64,000 bases of DNA from Thermincola ferriacetica (GCF_001263415.1 NZ_LGTE01000004.1:92514-156513), one strand, 5' to 3'; positions 53,472 through 63,830 are shown, numbered from the stretch's first letter. The notes: generated by a model from the sequence alone, not told the origin. Numbers and translations: made by a program.

Positions 53472-54731
53472 GTGAAAAGAATAATTATAGGTTTCTCGCT
53501 AATAATCATGATATTTTCATTCTACGGGGTATCGGCTTGGGCTTCCTCCCCAGATTCCGAAGAATCTCTGACTGATGCGATTTATGCCCCCTCACCGTCT
53601 CGGCAAAAATTCGAGAAACTACCAAGTAATGAAACCGGTGTTTTGCCTGCACCGTCATTTCCAAAAACCATGGTCGTGGTTAATAACGGAGAAAATTCTT
53701 TTGTTAAGGTTAAAGTGCAGCCTAACAAAAGATCCAAAACAGTTGGAAAAATATATGGAAGTTTGACAGGTATCGAAGTTCTCCGTTCAGGTAAAGATTA
53801 CAGTTTTGTTAGAGCAAGAGATTATGATACTGGAAAAATAGTTGAAGGTTATATCCCCAAAAATTTGTTGAAGACTGTCCATCCAAGGCAGGACTGGGGA
53901 ATACTTGTAGTCATAAGTGAGCAAAAAATCTACATTTACAAGAACAATTCATTAGTAAAATCCTGCATTGTTTCAACCGGAATTGCTAAAATAGGGGCGG
54001 GGACTCCAACAGGTACATACTTAATCGGTAGCCGAGGAAAGTCTTTTTACAGTCCGAAATACGGCCAGGGAGGATGGAACTGGATAAGGTTTAACCATGG
54101 ATACCTTTTCCACAGTGTACCTTTTGATAAGCATGGAAAATTGATTCAAGCGGAAGCAAAAAAACTCGGCAGTCAGGCTTCCCACGGATGTGTAAGGTTG
54201 TCACTTGAAGATTCGAAATGGTTATACTACAACATCCCAAAGGGGACCCCGGTCATCATTCAAGACCAAATACCGGTTGAGTTTGAACAGAAAATTTCAC
54301 CTCCGTTGAAGACGGTTGTGAAGATTAACGGCAATAAGCAGCAATATGACCCCGCACCGATCAAAGACGGTGGAGTTTATGCTGTGCCACTTCGCAAATT
54401 TATAGATTCAATAAAGGGCGAGTTAGGTGATTGGGACCCAGATAAACGTGCCATCACTGTCAAGGCTGCAGACGTAAGTATAGAGGTAACGGTTGGTAGT
54501 AAGGTCGCTAAAGTTAATGGCAAAGAAATTGATATGCCTTTAGAACCTAAAATCATAAACGGCACCATGTACATACCTTTAAGATTTATTGCTGAATCTT
54601 TTGGCTGCGAGGTAAGCTTTATACGTAGTGGAAATGAAAAATCAGGGATATTGGAAACAGTTGATATAAATTCCCCTATTCAGCCTGCGGACAAATTTAA
54701 ATTCCCGGAAGCCGGGAATAGGGGGAAATAA
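53472..54731 (+). CDS. L,D-transpeptidase (YkuD) with SH3-like and copper-amine-oxidase-N-like domains
   Basis: This protein of about 419 residues has a signal peptide (1-25), an SH3b-like wall-binding domain (about 70-135), a YkuD domain with the catalytic motif HGYLFHSVPF..SHGCVRLS (about 140-270), and a C-terminal copper-amine-oxidase-N-like domain (about 290-400) common in clostridial surface proteins. It makes 3-3 peptidoglycan cross-links or attaches proteins. The GTG at 53472 follows GAGGT; an in-frame TTG at 53457 is the alternative. The 3' end overlaps a nucleotidyltransferase remnant on the other strand. Confidence 0.9.
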   Translation: MKRIIIGFSLIIMIFSFYGVSAWASSPDSEESLTDAIYAPSPSRQKFEKLPSNETGVLPAPSFPKTMVVVNNGENSFVKVKVQPNKRSKTVGKIYGSLTGIEVLRSGKDYSFVRARDYDTGKIVEGYIPKNLLKTVHPRQDWGILVVISEQKIYIYKNNSLVKSCIVSTGIAKIGAGTPTGTYLIGSRGKSFYSPKYGQGGWNWIRFNHGYLFHSVPFDKHGKLIQAEAKKLGSQASHGCVRLSLEDSKWLYYNIPKGTPVIIQDQIPVEFEQKISPPLKTVVKINGNKQQYDPAPIKDGGVYAVPLRKFIDSIKGELGDWDPDKRAITVKAADVSIEVTVGSKVAKVNGKEIDMPLEPKIINGTMYIPLRFIAESFGCEVSFIRSGNEKSGILETVDINSPIQPADKFKFPEAGNRGK

Positions 54732-55080
54732 TTGATATATATCTCCGACCGCAGCCCGGCGGGCAGGTTTCCTTCACAGTAGACAGCCAAGTCAATATCG
54801 GAATTATATTTATAATCCCTCCGGGCGCGGGAGCCTAAGATGACCGTCCGGGTTACATTTTCTCTCTTTTGTAATTCGCTAACAATAGCTATCAAGACAC
54901 GTTCCGGCAGCCCAAAAAAACCCATAAAGCCTTGCTACGCAATGCTTCACTCACTGTGTTTTCTTTTGAGCAATGCCCCACAACAACCCTGCCTCCGATT
55001 AACTCCTGTGCTCTGAATAATGCTTGTACGGCCTTATGAAATCCGGAATTACAGCATTGGTCCTCCCACACAATTGGCAC
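54680..55080 (-). pseudogene. Nucleotidyltransferase (MNT-type) remnant
   Basis: An 81-codon frame (54680-54925) has the polymerase-beta-type motif GSRARRDYKYNSDIDLAVY and no full catalytic domain; it runs into the 3' end of the transpeptidase gene. The neighbouring 62-codon frame (54892-55080) is unrelated in sequence and may be its broken N-terminal partner. This looks like a degenerate second MNT/HEPN-type module, 800 bases from an intact one. Confidence 0.55.
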
Positions 55081-55255
55081 TTTACCCGATAAATGCTGGA
55101 TCCATTGTACTGTGTCATCTATATGTACATGCCGGTCATAGCTCCTTTAATTCCCCCCAAAAATACAGTTTTACCTATTCGACCTTGGGCTCGATACTTA
55201 ATAAACAGACAGAAATCGTTATTTTTAAAAAACTGCTCCCAACTTCAAATAGGGG

Positions 55256-55285
55256 AAAATATAAAAACCACAGCTTTTCACTGTG
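55256..55285 (-). terminator. Terminator after the HEPN gene
   Basis: Minus-strand ACCACAG and CTGTGGT (stem, loop TGAAAAG) are followed by TTTTATATTTT. It lies about 40 bases after the HEPN stop. Confidence 0.75.
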
Positions 55286-55324
55286 GTCAGATAAAATTTA
55301 GGTTTAAGTCCGCTAACATAACAA

Positions 55325-55741
55325 TCAGCCGCCTGTTTGGATACCCAGGTTAATATCCTTTGCTTTCTGTTTAACAAAATCCCGAATCCGCTCCGCACTT
55401 TTCAATGCCAGCAGCATATCCATTTCATTAAGTTCTAGATTAAAGGGGTAACGGGCTTGTACCCCATAATCAGTTAGGTTCAAGCAGTCGTCTTGGATTT
55501 CGGCAAAGCTTAAATCATAGTTCCTACATATTCTATTAAGGGCAACAAGATCGTGAATCTTCTGAATTCCTCCACCGTTTAATGCAATATACCCTTTAAG
55601 ATACTTTTCAGCCCTCTGCTGGCAGTGGTAGCAGATAATTTCCACTGGAACAGGCCGCATACCTTGAAGGTAAACAGCCGATTGAAGGTCCTTGGCAGCA
55701 TAGAGAAACCATTCCTTGGCAATTTCCCTATTGTTCATAGA
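55325..55741 (-). CDS. HEPN-domain protein of an MNT-HEPN toxin-antitoxin pair
   Basis: This 138-residue helical HEPN protein starts WFLYAAKDLQSAVYL and has YHCQQRAEKYLKGY, typical of the family that pairs with minimal nucleotidyltransferases. In studied pairs HEPN is an RNase toxin that the MNT partner modifies. It overlaps the MNT gene by 14 bases. Confidence 0.85.
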   Translation of the reverse strand, partial: SMNNREIAKEWFLYAAKDLQSAVYLQGMRPVPVEIICYHCQQRAEKYLKGYIALNGGGIQKIHDLVALNRICRNYDLSFAEIQDDCLNLTDYGVQARYPFNLELNEMDMLLALKSAERIRDFVKQKAKDINLGIQTGG

Positions 55742-56057
55742 GCATAATCCCTTCATTCATAATTTTATACTCTAAGGTAGTGGAAAGACGTGCCCGTTCT
55801 TCAAATTCTTCATTTCTATAGACTAAAAGATCTATAGGCTGCGAAACAATAGATGTCAAAGCCCGCCTTGCCTCTCTTAAAACCTCTATCTTTCTTTTAC
55901 CGTTATCATCAGTAATAATGCAAAGATCAATATCGCTTTCCTTATCCGGCTGGCCATAAGCATAGGAACCAAACAGGTATATTTTTTTAGGACGGATGTT
56001 TTCCTGCAGAGTATCCACTATCTTATTCAATTCAATATAATTTATTATTTGTTCCAT
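55728..56057 (-). CDS. Minimal nucleotidyltransferase (MNT) antitoxin
   Basis: This 109-residue protein has GSYAYGQPDKESDIDL, the GSx10DxD motif for nucleotide transfer. It is expected to neutralise the downstream HEPN toxin by AMPylation. The ATG at 56057 follows AGGTGA; the open frame to 56066 is less likely. Confidence 0.85.
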   Translation of the reverse strand: MEQIINYIELNKIVDTLQENIRPKKIYLFGSYAYGQPDKESDIDLCIITDDNGKRKIEVLREARRALTSIVSQPIDLLVYRNEEFEERARLSTTLEYKIMNEGIMLYEQ

Positions 56058-56118
56058 ATACATCACCTGATTATATTATACTATTTATTGGTTCTAAAAT
56101 CATGCTCTTAATATATTT

Positions 56119-56385
56119 TCACAGAATATTTTTACTTAAAAAGCTGTCCCTGCCGGTAGGATTGTTAAAAATTCCAAAGGCAGTAAGAATGGCTTCACCC
56201 TGCTTCTCAGCTACGCTGTTGATATCCGAAAACTTGCCACTCAGTTCTCCTACCGTTTCCGGAGACGGGTTTTTGTCCTCGTGAAACAGACCGGCAAAAA
56301 TAATGGTACGCAAGTCCTTGATGCTGATGTTATCAAGGTCGAGTTTGCTAATGGGCCTGCCAATCAGCTCATAAAAGTCCTCCTT
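56119..56385 (-). pseudogene. Phage tail-assembly-chaperone-like fragment
   Basis: The frame is open from an upstream TGA (56386-56388) and has no start codon. It encodes a stretch (FYELIGRPISKLDL, LRTIIFAGLFHEDKNPS, then a helix with EAILTAFG) typical of tail-tube chaperone proteins of Siphoviridae-like phages. The N-terminal half is missing, so it is a prophage relic. No other phage gene is near. Confidence 0.55.
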
Positions 56386-56393
56386 TCAAAGTA

Positions 56394-56421
56394 AAAACGC
56401 CCGGCTTTTCCGGACGTTTCA
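56394..56421 (-). terminator. Terminator after the AbrB-like gene
   Basis: Minus-strand ACGTCCGG and CCGGGCGT (stem, loop AAAAG) are followed by TTTTTACTTT. It lies 55 bases after the end of the AbrB-like frame. Confidence 0.8.
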
Positions 56422-56475
56422 TCGTTCATTTCCTGCTATTTATCTGTTCTTTTCTGTGCCAATAGGTAAACCTCG

Positions 56476-56848
56476 TCATCTGCCCTTGCAGATAGCACAA
56501 TAACCTGGTTTGCCGTATCCCCCTTCGTTCTGCGGCAAGGGGTTGTCTGAAACCTTGTCTATGGCTTTGAGCACCTGCAACCGCTGGCTGTGGTGGAATA
56601 GTTCTGCTTTGGAAGAGGCGGTCCTGACTTTTCCTTCCTTTATGTCTTCATTCACCCGCGCTTCACCCTGCTGCCATTCTTTTGAATAAAACCACATCTG
56701 GTCTCTGGGAATAACAACAACCGGAGTAATAATAAGGCGGCCATCCTGCTCAACAACTTCGAGCTTGTCACCAGGACGGAGGTTCAATTTTTTTAACCAG
56801 TTCACTGGGTATTGTAACTTGTGATTTCTGTTTAAATTCAACAAGCAT
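56476..56848 (-). pseudogene. AbrB/MazE-type DNA-binding protein, frameshifted in an A7 run
   Basis: The ATG at 56848 starts MLVEFKQKSQVTIPSELVKK, a typical swapped-hairpin AbrB start. The frame then stops. The other frame continues with LNLRPGDKLEVVEQDGRL, the rest of the same domain, and a unique C-terminus ending CAICKGR. The break lies in a run of seven A (minus strand, 56788-56794); six would give one continuous 123-residue gene. It is a pseudogene, a transcriptional-slippage gene or a sequence error. An antitoxin role is likely for the family, but no toxin follows. Confidence 0.75.
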
Positions 56849-57123
56849 TTTAATCAACTCCAGGTAGTAAAGTTTAAATTTCTAACTTTATTATACTCAT
56901 TAATAATAATATTTACAATTCAATTTTTCTCTATCAGCCCCACGCATTCTATATGCTTGGGACTGTAAAAAGCAAGCAAAAGAAAACACTGGATATGTTA
57001 CCACAGTCAATTCCAGTGTATTCGGCATCTTGCATTATTTCAATCATTTCATTGCCAATCCTTTATTTATTGCTTCCTGAACGATCTTATGGCAGCAAAC
57101 TCCCATTGGATTCTTTCTAGAAC

Positions 57124-58368
57124 CTAAAAAATTAAAGGAAAAGTAAATGTAACAAAAGCTGCCCAAAGTCCGTAGACCGGCAAATACTTAGTAACGGCAT
57201 CTTGGATCGTTGAAAGCCCGGTTTTGTTTTTCAGAAAACGCATATAGGAGATCATAATCCAAATTAGATTGGCCCAGATAAGTATGTTTACGCCCAAAAC
57301 AGCAAGTCTGTTGGGCGAAATCCCATAAGAAGAAAGCCTGAACACTATAGCTGATAAAGCCACACTGTCAATGACAAGAGCAAGAACAATCAGGGCAAAA
57401 TTTATATAATCAGAAATGTTCCTGATCTCGTCTGCGCCGCTTTCGGTAATGGAGAATATGGTGATGGCCAATACACTAAGGAGTATGCCGTTGAAGGCTA
57501 GGAGGAAATTGCGGTCCAAGAATGGATTTTTTCCGACCCAAATAACCATTATAAGATAGACCAGCAATGTAGCCAGTACAAGAGGACTAAAAATTTTGGC
57601 TATATATGGCGCAATATTTTTAGCAAGTTTAAGGTTCCTTGATACCAGGTATGAAGCCACAACAGCGAGAGCCGCAGCACCAAATACAACGACATTTTTA
57701 AAATAGAATTGCTCTATATCCATGCCGACAAACCTAAATAACTGCGTGGTTAATGCTGTCAGCAGCATCCCGCTGATTGCCATAATGACGTAGAGAATTA
57801 AGAATTCCCCATTAAACTTAAGATAAGCTAATCTTCTACTGCCTAAACCATATTCATTTCCTGTAAATGCAAGCCCCAATAATACCCATAAGAAAACGGG
57901 GAGATGCATATAAGCCAGGATAATACTGTCTTTATGCTCCAGGGGCAGCATATTAAGATAAAATCCGGAGATTAGGAATAACGATGCAAGGGCGTAAAGA
58001 ATATTTTTTTTGGGGGTATTATTGTTTACAAAATAGGCGGCAATAAAGGGAATTATGCCAAAAACAAGGTTAATAGGGGCTATTGCCTGCTGTTCGGCAA
58101 AATGTAAAATTATCCTGGTGCTTATGCCGGCCAGAATCGCTAAAATTCCCATGGATAAAAAATCTTTCTGAAGCCAGAAAGCTTTTGCTGTATTTGCCGT
58201 CTCCTTGAAATGCAATCTTTCATACCAAACGGCAAGAACCTGCGAATCAGGGTTTTGTTCCCAGGCGTGTGAGAATGACTTTTTAAAAGCTTCAGGGTCT
58301 TTCCTAAACAGTCTCTCCAGCTCATGGGGGTTAGCAATATTTTCAATAATCAGATTGCTAATGTCCAT
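57124..58368 (-). CDS. Polytopic membrane protein of unknown function
   Basis: This 414-residue protein has a soluble N-terminal stretch of about 65 residues and about ten hydrophobic segments. It resembles DUF4153-type or DUF2157-like membrane proteins only in general layout, so I leave it unnamed. Ribosome-binding site GGGGAGG lies before the ATG at 58368. The gap 56849-57123 holds nothing I recognise. It may be co-transcribed with the HTH/DUF2975 pair upstream. Confidence 0.7.
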   Translation of the reverse strand: MDISNLIIENIANPHELERLFRKDPEAFKKSFSHAWEQNPDSQVLAVWYERLHFKETANTAKAFWLQKDFLSMGILAILAGISTRIILHFAEQQAIAPINLVFGIIPFIAAYFVNNNTPKKNILYALASLFLISGFYLNMLPLEHKDSIILAYMHLPVFLWVLLGLAFTGNEYGLGSRRLAYLKFNGEFLILYVIMAISGMLLTALTTQLFRFVGMDIEQFYFKNVVVFGAAALAVVASYLVSRNLKLAKNIAPYIAKIFSPLVLATLLVYLIMVIWVGKNPFLDRNFLLAFNGILLSVLAITIFSITESGADEIRNISDYINFALIVLALVIDSVALSAIVFRLSSYGISPNRLAVLGVNILIWANLIWIMISYMRFLKNKTGLSTIQDAVTKYLPVYGLWAAFVTFTFPLIF

Positions 58369-58451
58369 GATTATACCTCCCCTGATAATTTCATATTAAG
58401 TCCTACTCTCATCCAATGTTTATTATTCAAACTTTATAATCCTTGATTGTC

Positions 58452-58658
58452 TTAATCACTTTTGTATTCCAAAATATCTCCAGGCTGACAGTCCAAAGCC
58501 TTGCAAATTGCTTCCAAAGTTGAAAACCTTATTGCTTTTGCCTTTCCATTTTTCAATATAGAAAGATTAGCCATTGTTATTCCAACTCTGTCCGAAAGTT
58601 CTGTAACGCTCATTTTCCTTTTAGCCAGCATCACATCAATATTGATGATAATTGCCAT
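58452..58658 (-). CDS. YozG-like Cro/CI helix-turn-helix regulator
   Basis: This 68-residue single HTH protein (MSVTELSDRVGITMANLSILKNGKAKAIRFSTLEAICKALDCQPGDIL) belongs to the YozG type. It lies 10 bases after the DUF2975 gene, its usual partner. GAGGTGA precedes the ATG at 58658. Confidence 0.9.
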   Translation of the reverse strand: MAIIINIDVMLAKRKMSVTELSDRVGITMANLSILKNGKAKAIRFSTLEAICKALDCQPGDILEYKSD

Positions 58659-58668
58659 ATTATTCACC

Positions 58669-59148
58669 TCATATCGTTAAATCATTTTCTGATTTTATGT
58701 CTATGGCATTTTTTAATAGCTTTTGAAGAACAGCAGCAAAGACTGCAATTACCATGCAACCAAAAATAATGACCATTCCGATTAGTATAATACCTGGGGC
58801 ATCGTCTGCCTCAGCCATGAGATATAAAAGTGGCATAAATACCACATATAAGGCACCAATAGTGATGGCACAATATTTGATGTTCTTTAAAGCCTTTACA
58901 GATAGTTCCGAAAACGCCTGGTTCTTGTCAATATACCTTAAAAGTTTGACAGATTGATATAATGCATAGAAAAATACTAAAGCTGTTAAATATAACCCAA
59001 TTAAAAAGGGATATTGCAAAAAATCTAGATTTGGATTTAATTCCGCGAAATATTCAGCTATCCTGGGTAACACAAATATACACAAAGCAAGGACAGGAAG
59101 TCCCATAAGGACAACAGCTATCTTTAAAAAGAGTGTTTCTCGTTTCAT
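58669..59148 (-). CDS. DUF2975 membrane protein (YoaS-like)
   Basis: This 159-residue protein has four hydrophobic segments and a DUF2975 layout. It starts at the ATG at 59148; an open frame upstream to 59274 is not credible. The DUF2975-YozG pair is common in Firmicutes and its function is unknown. Confidence 0.8.
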   Translation of the reverse strand: MKRETLFLKIAVVLMGLPVLALCIFVLPRIAEYFAELNPNLDFLQYPFLIGLYLTALVFFYALYQSVKLLRYIDKNQAFSELSVKALKNIKYCAITIGALYVVFMPLLYLMAEADDAPGIILIGMVIIFGCMVIAVFAAVLQKLLKNAIDIKSENDLTI

Positions 59149-59403
59149 TAAAAGCACCTCGCTAATTATAGTATTATACTTTGATTTTAATAAATTTTTA
59201 TCGTTTGTCAATAAATTATTATCGTGTTTTATTAAATAAAAAAATTCCCCCAAACCATTAACCTGAGGGAACAAATTTTTAGCATCCTGCCTTAATCACG
59301 GCCTCAATACCCCGAAATACCCTGAATTCCAAGATATATTTACATTGACTATTTCATTATGTAAAAAAGTGGCTTACGCCACCCTTAATTAATTGCTTAT
59401 CAT

Positions 59404-59979
<576 letters not shown>

Positions 59980-60042
59980 CTACAAACCTCAAGGCCGCTG
60001 TTTCCCAATTTACGTTTTTCCAATTCTATTTCCCCTTTTCGT

Positions 60043-60573
60043 TTATGGTATCAAATCAAGTTTTTTAAGCCAGTTTGCAACATCCTTGTCTGCTCTGTTA
60101 ACACTGCCGCCTCGAATCGCTAAACCAGGCAGCACCTTTGCATTCGGACAAATTTTCTTGATATCGCGCTCACTACTTCCCATTCCACTACCTTCATGTG
60201 TGCAAAATGGAACAATAGTCTTTCCTGAAAAATCATAGGACTCTAAAAACGTAAATACCGCCATCGGCATCGTTCCCCACCAATTCGGATACCCGATATA
60301 AATCACATCATAAGAATCCATATCTTCTACTATTTCTTTAAGCTCAGGTCTGGCGTTTTCCCTCTTTTCTTCCTGTGCTACATTTGTTGTTTCCGTATAA
60401 TCTTCCGGATAAGATTTTACTGTTTTAATTTGGAACATGTCGCTTCCTGTTAATTCCTGTATTTTCTTTGCTATTACTTCTGTGTTTCCAATTGGCAGGT
60501 TTACAATACTACCTCCCACATAATTATTTCCTTTGCGTGAAAAATAAGCGATAAGGCTTTTTGAATTTGCCAT
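60043..60573 (-). CDS. Flavodoxin
   Basis: This 176-residue flavodoxin has the FMN-binding YFSRKGNNY, YIGYPNWWGTMP and CTHEGSGMG loops. It is the last gene of the merR-akr-flavodoxin set and is 46 bases after the aldo/keto reductase gene. AGGAAGGG precedes the ATG. Confidence 0.9.
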   Translation of the reverse strand: MANSKSLIAYFSRKGNNYVGGSIVNLPIGNTEVIAKKIQELTGSDMFQIKTVKSYPEDYTETTNVAQEEKRENARPELKEIVEDMDSYDVIYIGYPNWWGTMPMAVFTFLESYDFSGKTIVPFCTHEGSGMGSSERDIKKICPNAKVLPGLAIRGGSVNRADKDVANWLKKLDLIP

Positions 60574-60619
60574 TTCTAATCCCTTCCTTTCTAATCAAGC
60601 ATCTTTTTTATTCTTCCTA

Positions 60620-61513
<894 letters not shown>

Positions 61514-61588
61514 TCATTACCCACTTTACTCAGAATTTCCGCCTTCCCTCGGACTGGCAGACAGCGCCAATACTTTTTGCCCATAAAA

Positions 61589-61975
61589 TTAATTTTCCGA
61601 TCTCTTTAGTTCTTTTTCTTTTTCAACTACTACCTGTTCATATACTGCAATTTTATAATTCAGGCGTTCCAGTGTTTTCTGCATATCTTCCATTCTTGCA
61701 ATTAACAGCTTACGCTGCTCGATTAAGAGTTCTTTTCTGGCCTCAATGGTCGCATCACCCTGTTGAAACAGCTCGACATACTCAATCAATACTTCAATTG
61801 GAAGACCTGCATTCCGCATACATATGATAAACTCGACCCACTTACAGTCTTCTTCAGTATAATCCCTGATTCCGCTTTTATTGCGGTTCACACGTGGAAT
61901 TAGTCCGATGCGTTCATAATAGCGGAGTGTATCCTGTGAAATACCAAATTTTTCACTTACTTCTGCAATCGTCAT
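61589..61975 (-). CDS. MerR-family regulator (AdhR-like)
   Basis: This 128-residue protein has the MerR HTH (TIAEVSEKFGISQDTLRYYERIGLIPRVNRNKSG) and a C-terminal coiled coil (EARKELLIEQRKLLIARMEDMQKTLERL). It has no metal-binding Cys cluster, so it probably senses an aldehyde or stress signal like AdhR. AGGAGG precedes the ATG. Confidence 0.92.
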   Translation of the reverse strand: MTIAEVSEKFGISQDTLRYYERIGLIPRVNRNKSGIRDYTEEDCKWVEFIICMRNAGLPIEVLIEYVELFQQGDATIEARKELLIEQRKLLIARMEDMQKTLERLNYKIAVYEQVVVEKEKELKRSEN

Positions 61976-62000
61976 GTGATTTCACCTCCTGACAACCGAT

Positions 62001-62031
62001 ATCATAACACCTGGAGTTAGCTCCAAGTCAA
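62001..62031 (-). promoter_or_regulatory. MerR-type promoter/operator upstream of merR
   Basis: On the minus strand TTGACT (62026-62031) and TATGAT (62001-62006) are 19 bases apart, the elongated spacing that MerR activators require. The spacer is palindromic: TGGAGCTAACTCCA. The same motif precedes larE. Confidence 0.85.
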
Positions 62032-62121
62032 GAGTTATTAAATAAGTAGCTGTGCCCTGCACATTGTTTAATTGCCAAAAAATTTAACTGCCTGTTTCAT
62101 TTTTGAATTTTTTTTGCATAT

Positions 62122-62807
62122 TTATTTCTCCATTAACAATGTTATCAAAATCTTTTTGATCATCATCTCCATCACTGCCGGTACAGGCATAGCTGTTGAG
62201 CATGGAAGTGCCGAAAGCCCTCCGAAATTCGCTCCATATCCCACACTGGTTGGCACGGCAATAACAGGCTTGTCTACCAGTCCACCGACAACGCTGGCCA
62301 AGGCGCCCTCCATTCCGGCCACAACAATAAGCACATTTGCCCGCATAAGGTGGTCGGTATTGGTAAGCAGGCGGTGTATACCCGCAACTCCAACATCGTA
62401 GAGCCTGTCCACTCTGTTGCCGAGGGTCTCGGCAGTGATTGCAGCCTCTTCCGCCACAGGAATATCCGAGGTTCCGGCAGTTACAACCGCTATAATTTTA
62501 TCGGTAACAACTATATCCCTTCTTTTTACTACAACAATCCTGGCGGCTTCATAATAAACCGCATCACTGGTCACTTCCAGTATACCTTCATATACTTCCT
62601 TCCCGGCCCTGGTGGCAAGTATATTGTTATTGCGCTCCATGAGCTTTAGAACAATTGACTTTATCTGATCAACAGGTTTTATCCTCGCAGAATATGACTT
62701 CGGGGTAACCGTTACGGATATTTCTGTGATGGTCAACTTTTGCAAATCCAACCCATACGGCCTTCTTTCACATTTTCGAGAAGTTTCTTAAGGGCATCTC
62801 CATCCAT
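62122..62807 (-). pseudogene. larB: larB pseudogene with several frameshifts
   Basis: LarB carboxylates and hydrolyses NaAD in nickel-pincer cofactor synthesis. The ATG at 62807 (AGAGGTG upstream) starts MDGDALKKLLENVKEGR and then the frame is lost; about 17 codons seem deleted. A second frame carries the conserved GFAKVDHHRNIRNGYPEVIFCEDKT, and a third carries VDQIKSIVLKLMERNNNIL and on to ANFGGLSAL. The 3' end shifts again (MLNSYA). Catalytic-domain residues are intact in pieces. The open frame that starts at 62751 is only part of it. The gene follows larE by 19 bases. Confidence 0.82.
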
Positions 62808-62826
62808 AATAAGCACCTCTCTTATA

Positions 62827-63633
62827 TTAGAGTATTGTTTCATTCATACTTCCGGTCCTGTAGCCCTTCAAATCAAGAGCCGTATAGCTAAAGCCTATCT
62901 TCCTGAATTCAGCATAAACCCTGTCCATAAGCTCCTCATTAAAGAATTTTATACGCTCTCCTGCAGCAACCTCTATTCTGGCTATTTCTCCATGATGACG
63001 CACCCTCACCTGTTTAAAGCCTTCATCCAGCAAGAATTGTTCTGCTTTATCCACCATTTCAAGCTTCTCTCTTGTTATTTCCTGTCCATATGAAAACCTT
63101 GATGACAAGCATGCAAAGGCCGGTTTGTCCCAGGTTGGAAGATTCATCTCTTTCGAAAGTATACGTATATCCTCCTTAGTCATTCCGGCTTCTCTCAAGG
63201 GGCTTACTACTTCCAGTTCCTTCACAGCCATTATACCGGGCCTATAATCTCCCATGTCATCTACATTAGAACCGTCAGCGATATATTTAATGCCGTTTTC
63301 CATAGCAATATCCCGTATCTTAGAAAACAGTTCTTTCTTGCAGTAATAACAGCGGTTTACGGGATTTTTGGAGAAGCCGTCAATGTCCAGCTCCTCAGGC
63401 ATGATGACCATATGTCTGGCACCTAGCTTTTCAATAAAGCTGACAGCTTCCCTGTATTCCCTTTCAGGATACGTAGATGAGCGGGCAGTCACTGCCAAAA
63501 CATTTTCCTTGAGTTCATCATAGGCAACCTTGAGGAGAAATGTACTGTCTACACCACCTGAAAAGGCAACAACCAGACTTTCCATATTTCTAAGGTTTTC
63601 TTTTAAGATATCTAATTTTTCAGTAAGATTCAT
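62827..63633 (-). CDS. larE: LarE sacrificial sulfur transferase
   Basis: This 268-residue PP-loop protein (SGGVDST) activates the pyridinium dicarboxylate with ATP and gives sulfur from its own Cys. Cys175 in PAFACLSSRFSYG corresponds to the sacrificial Cys of LarE. The ATG at 63633 follows AAGGGAG; the open frame to 63687 is not needed. LarA and LarC are not in the window and larB downstream is broken, so this copy may be orphaned or serve another pathway. Confidence 0.92.
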   Translation of the reverse strand: MNLTEKLDILKENLRNMESLVVAFSGGVDSTFLLKVAYDELKENVLAVTARSSTYPEREYREAVSFIEKLGARHMVIMPEELDIDGFSKNPVNRCYYCKKELFSKIRDIAMENGIKYIADGSNVDDMGDYRPGIMAVKELEVVSPLREAGMTKEDIRILSKEMNLPTWDKPAFACLSSRFSYGQEITREKLEMVDKAEQFLLDEGFKQVRVRHHGEIARIEVAAGERIKFFNEELMDRVYAEFRKIGFSYTALDLKGYRTGSMNETIL

Positions 63634-63744
63634 TTTAATCTCCCTTTCCTTTTCAATTGCCAGCCTGCTTAACATATTTTGCCTCACTAAGTCTTCCTCT
63701 TTCCTAATTTAATAACTTTACCTTCCCCTTAACCTCCCGAGTAG

Positions 63745-63775
63745 AGGATCGCACATGGAGTTAACTCCATGTCAA
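63745..63775 (-). promoter_or_regulatory. MerR-type promoter/operator upstream of larE
   Basis: TTGACA (63770-63775, minus strand) and GATCCT (63745-63750) are 19 bases apart. Between them lies the perfect 20-bp palindrome 63753-63772 (ACATGGAG-TTAA-CTCCATGT). It is nearly the same as the operator of the merR gene 1.8 kb away. Confidence 0.8.
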
Positions 63776-63830
63776 CACTCTTTTGGCCCTTTTTGAAAAT
63801 AGCTGTGCAAGAAAAGTTTGGCAGAATAAA

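Noticed and set aside
62740..63093. 117-codon plus-strand frame opposite larE
   Set aside because: It is antisense to a well-supported larE and has no ribosome-binding site.
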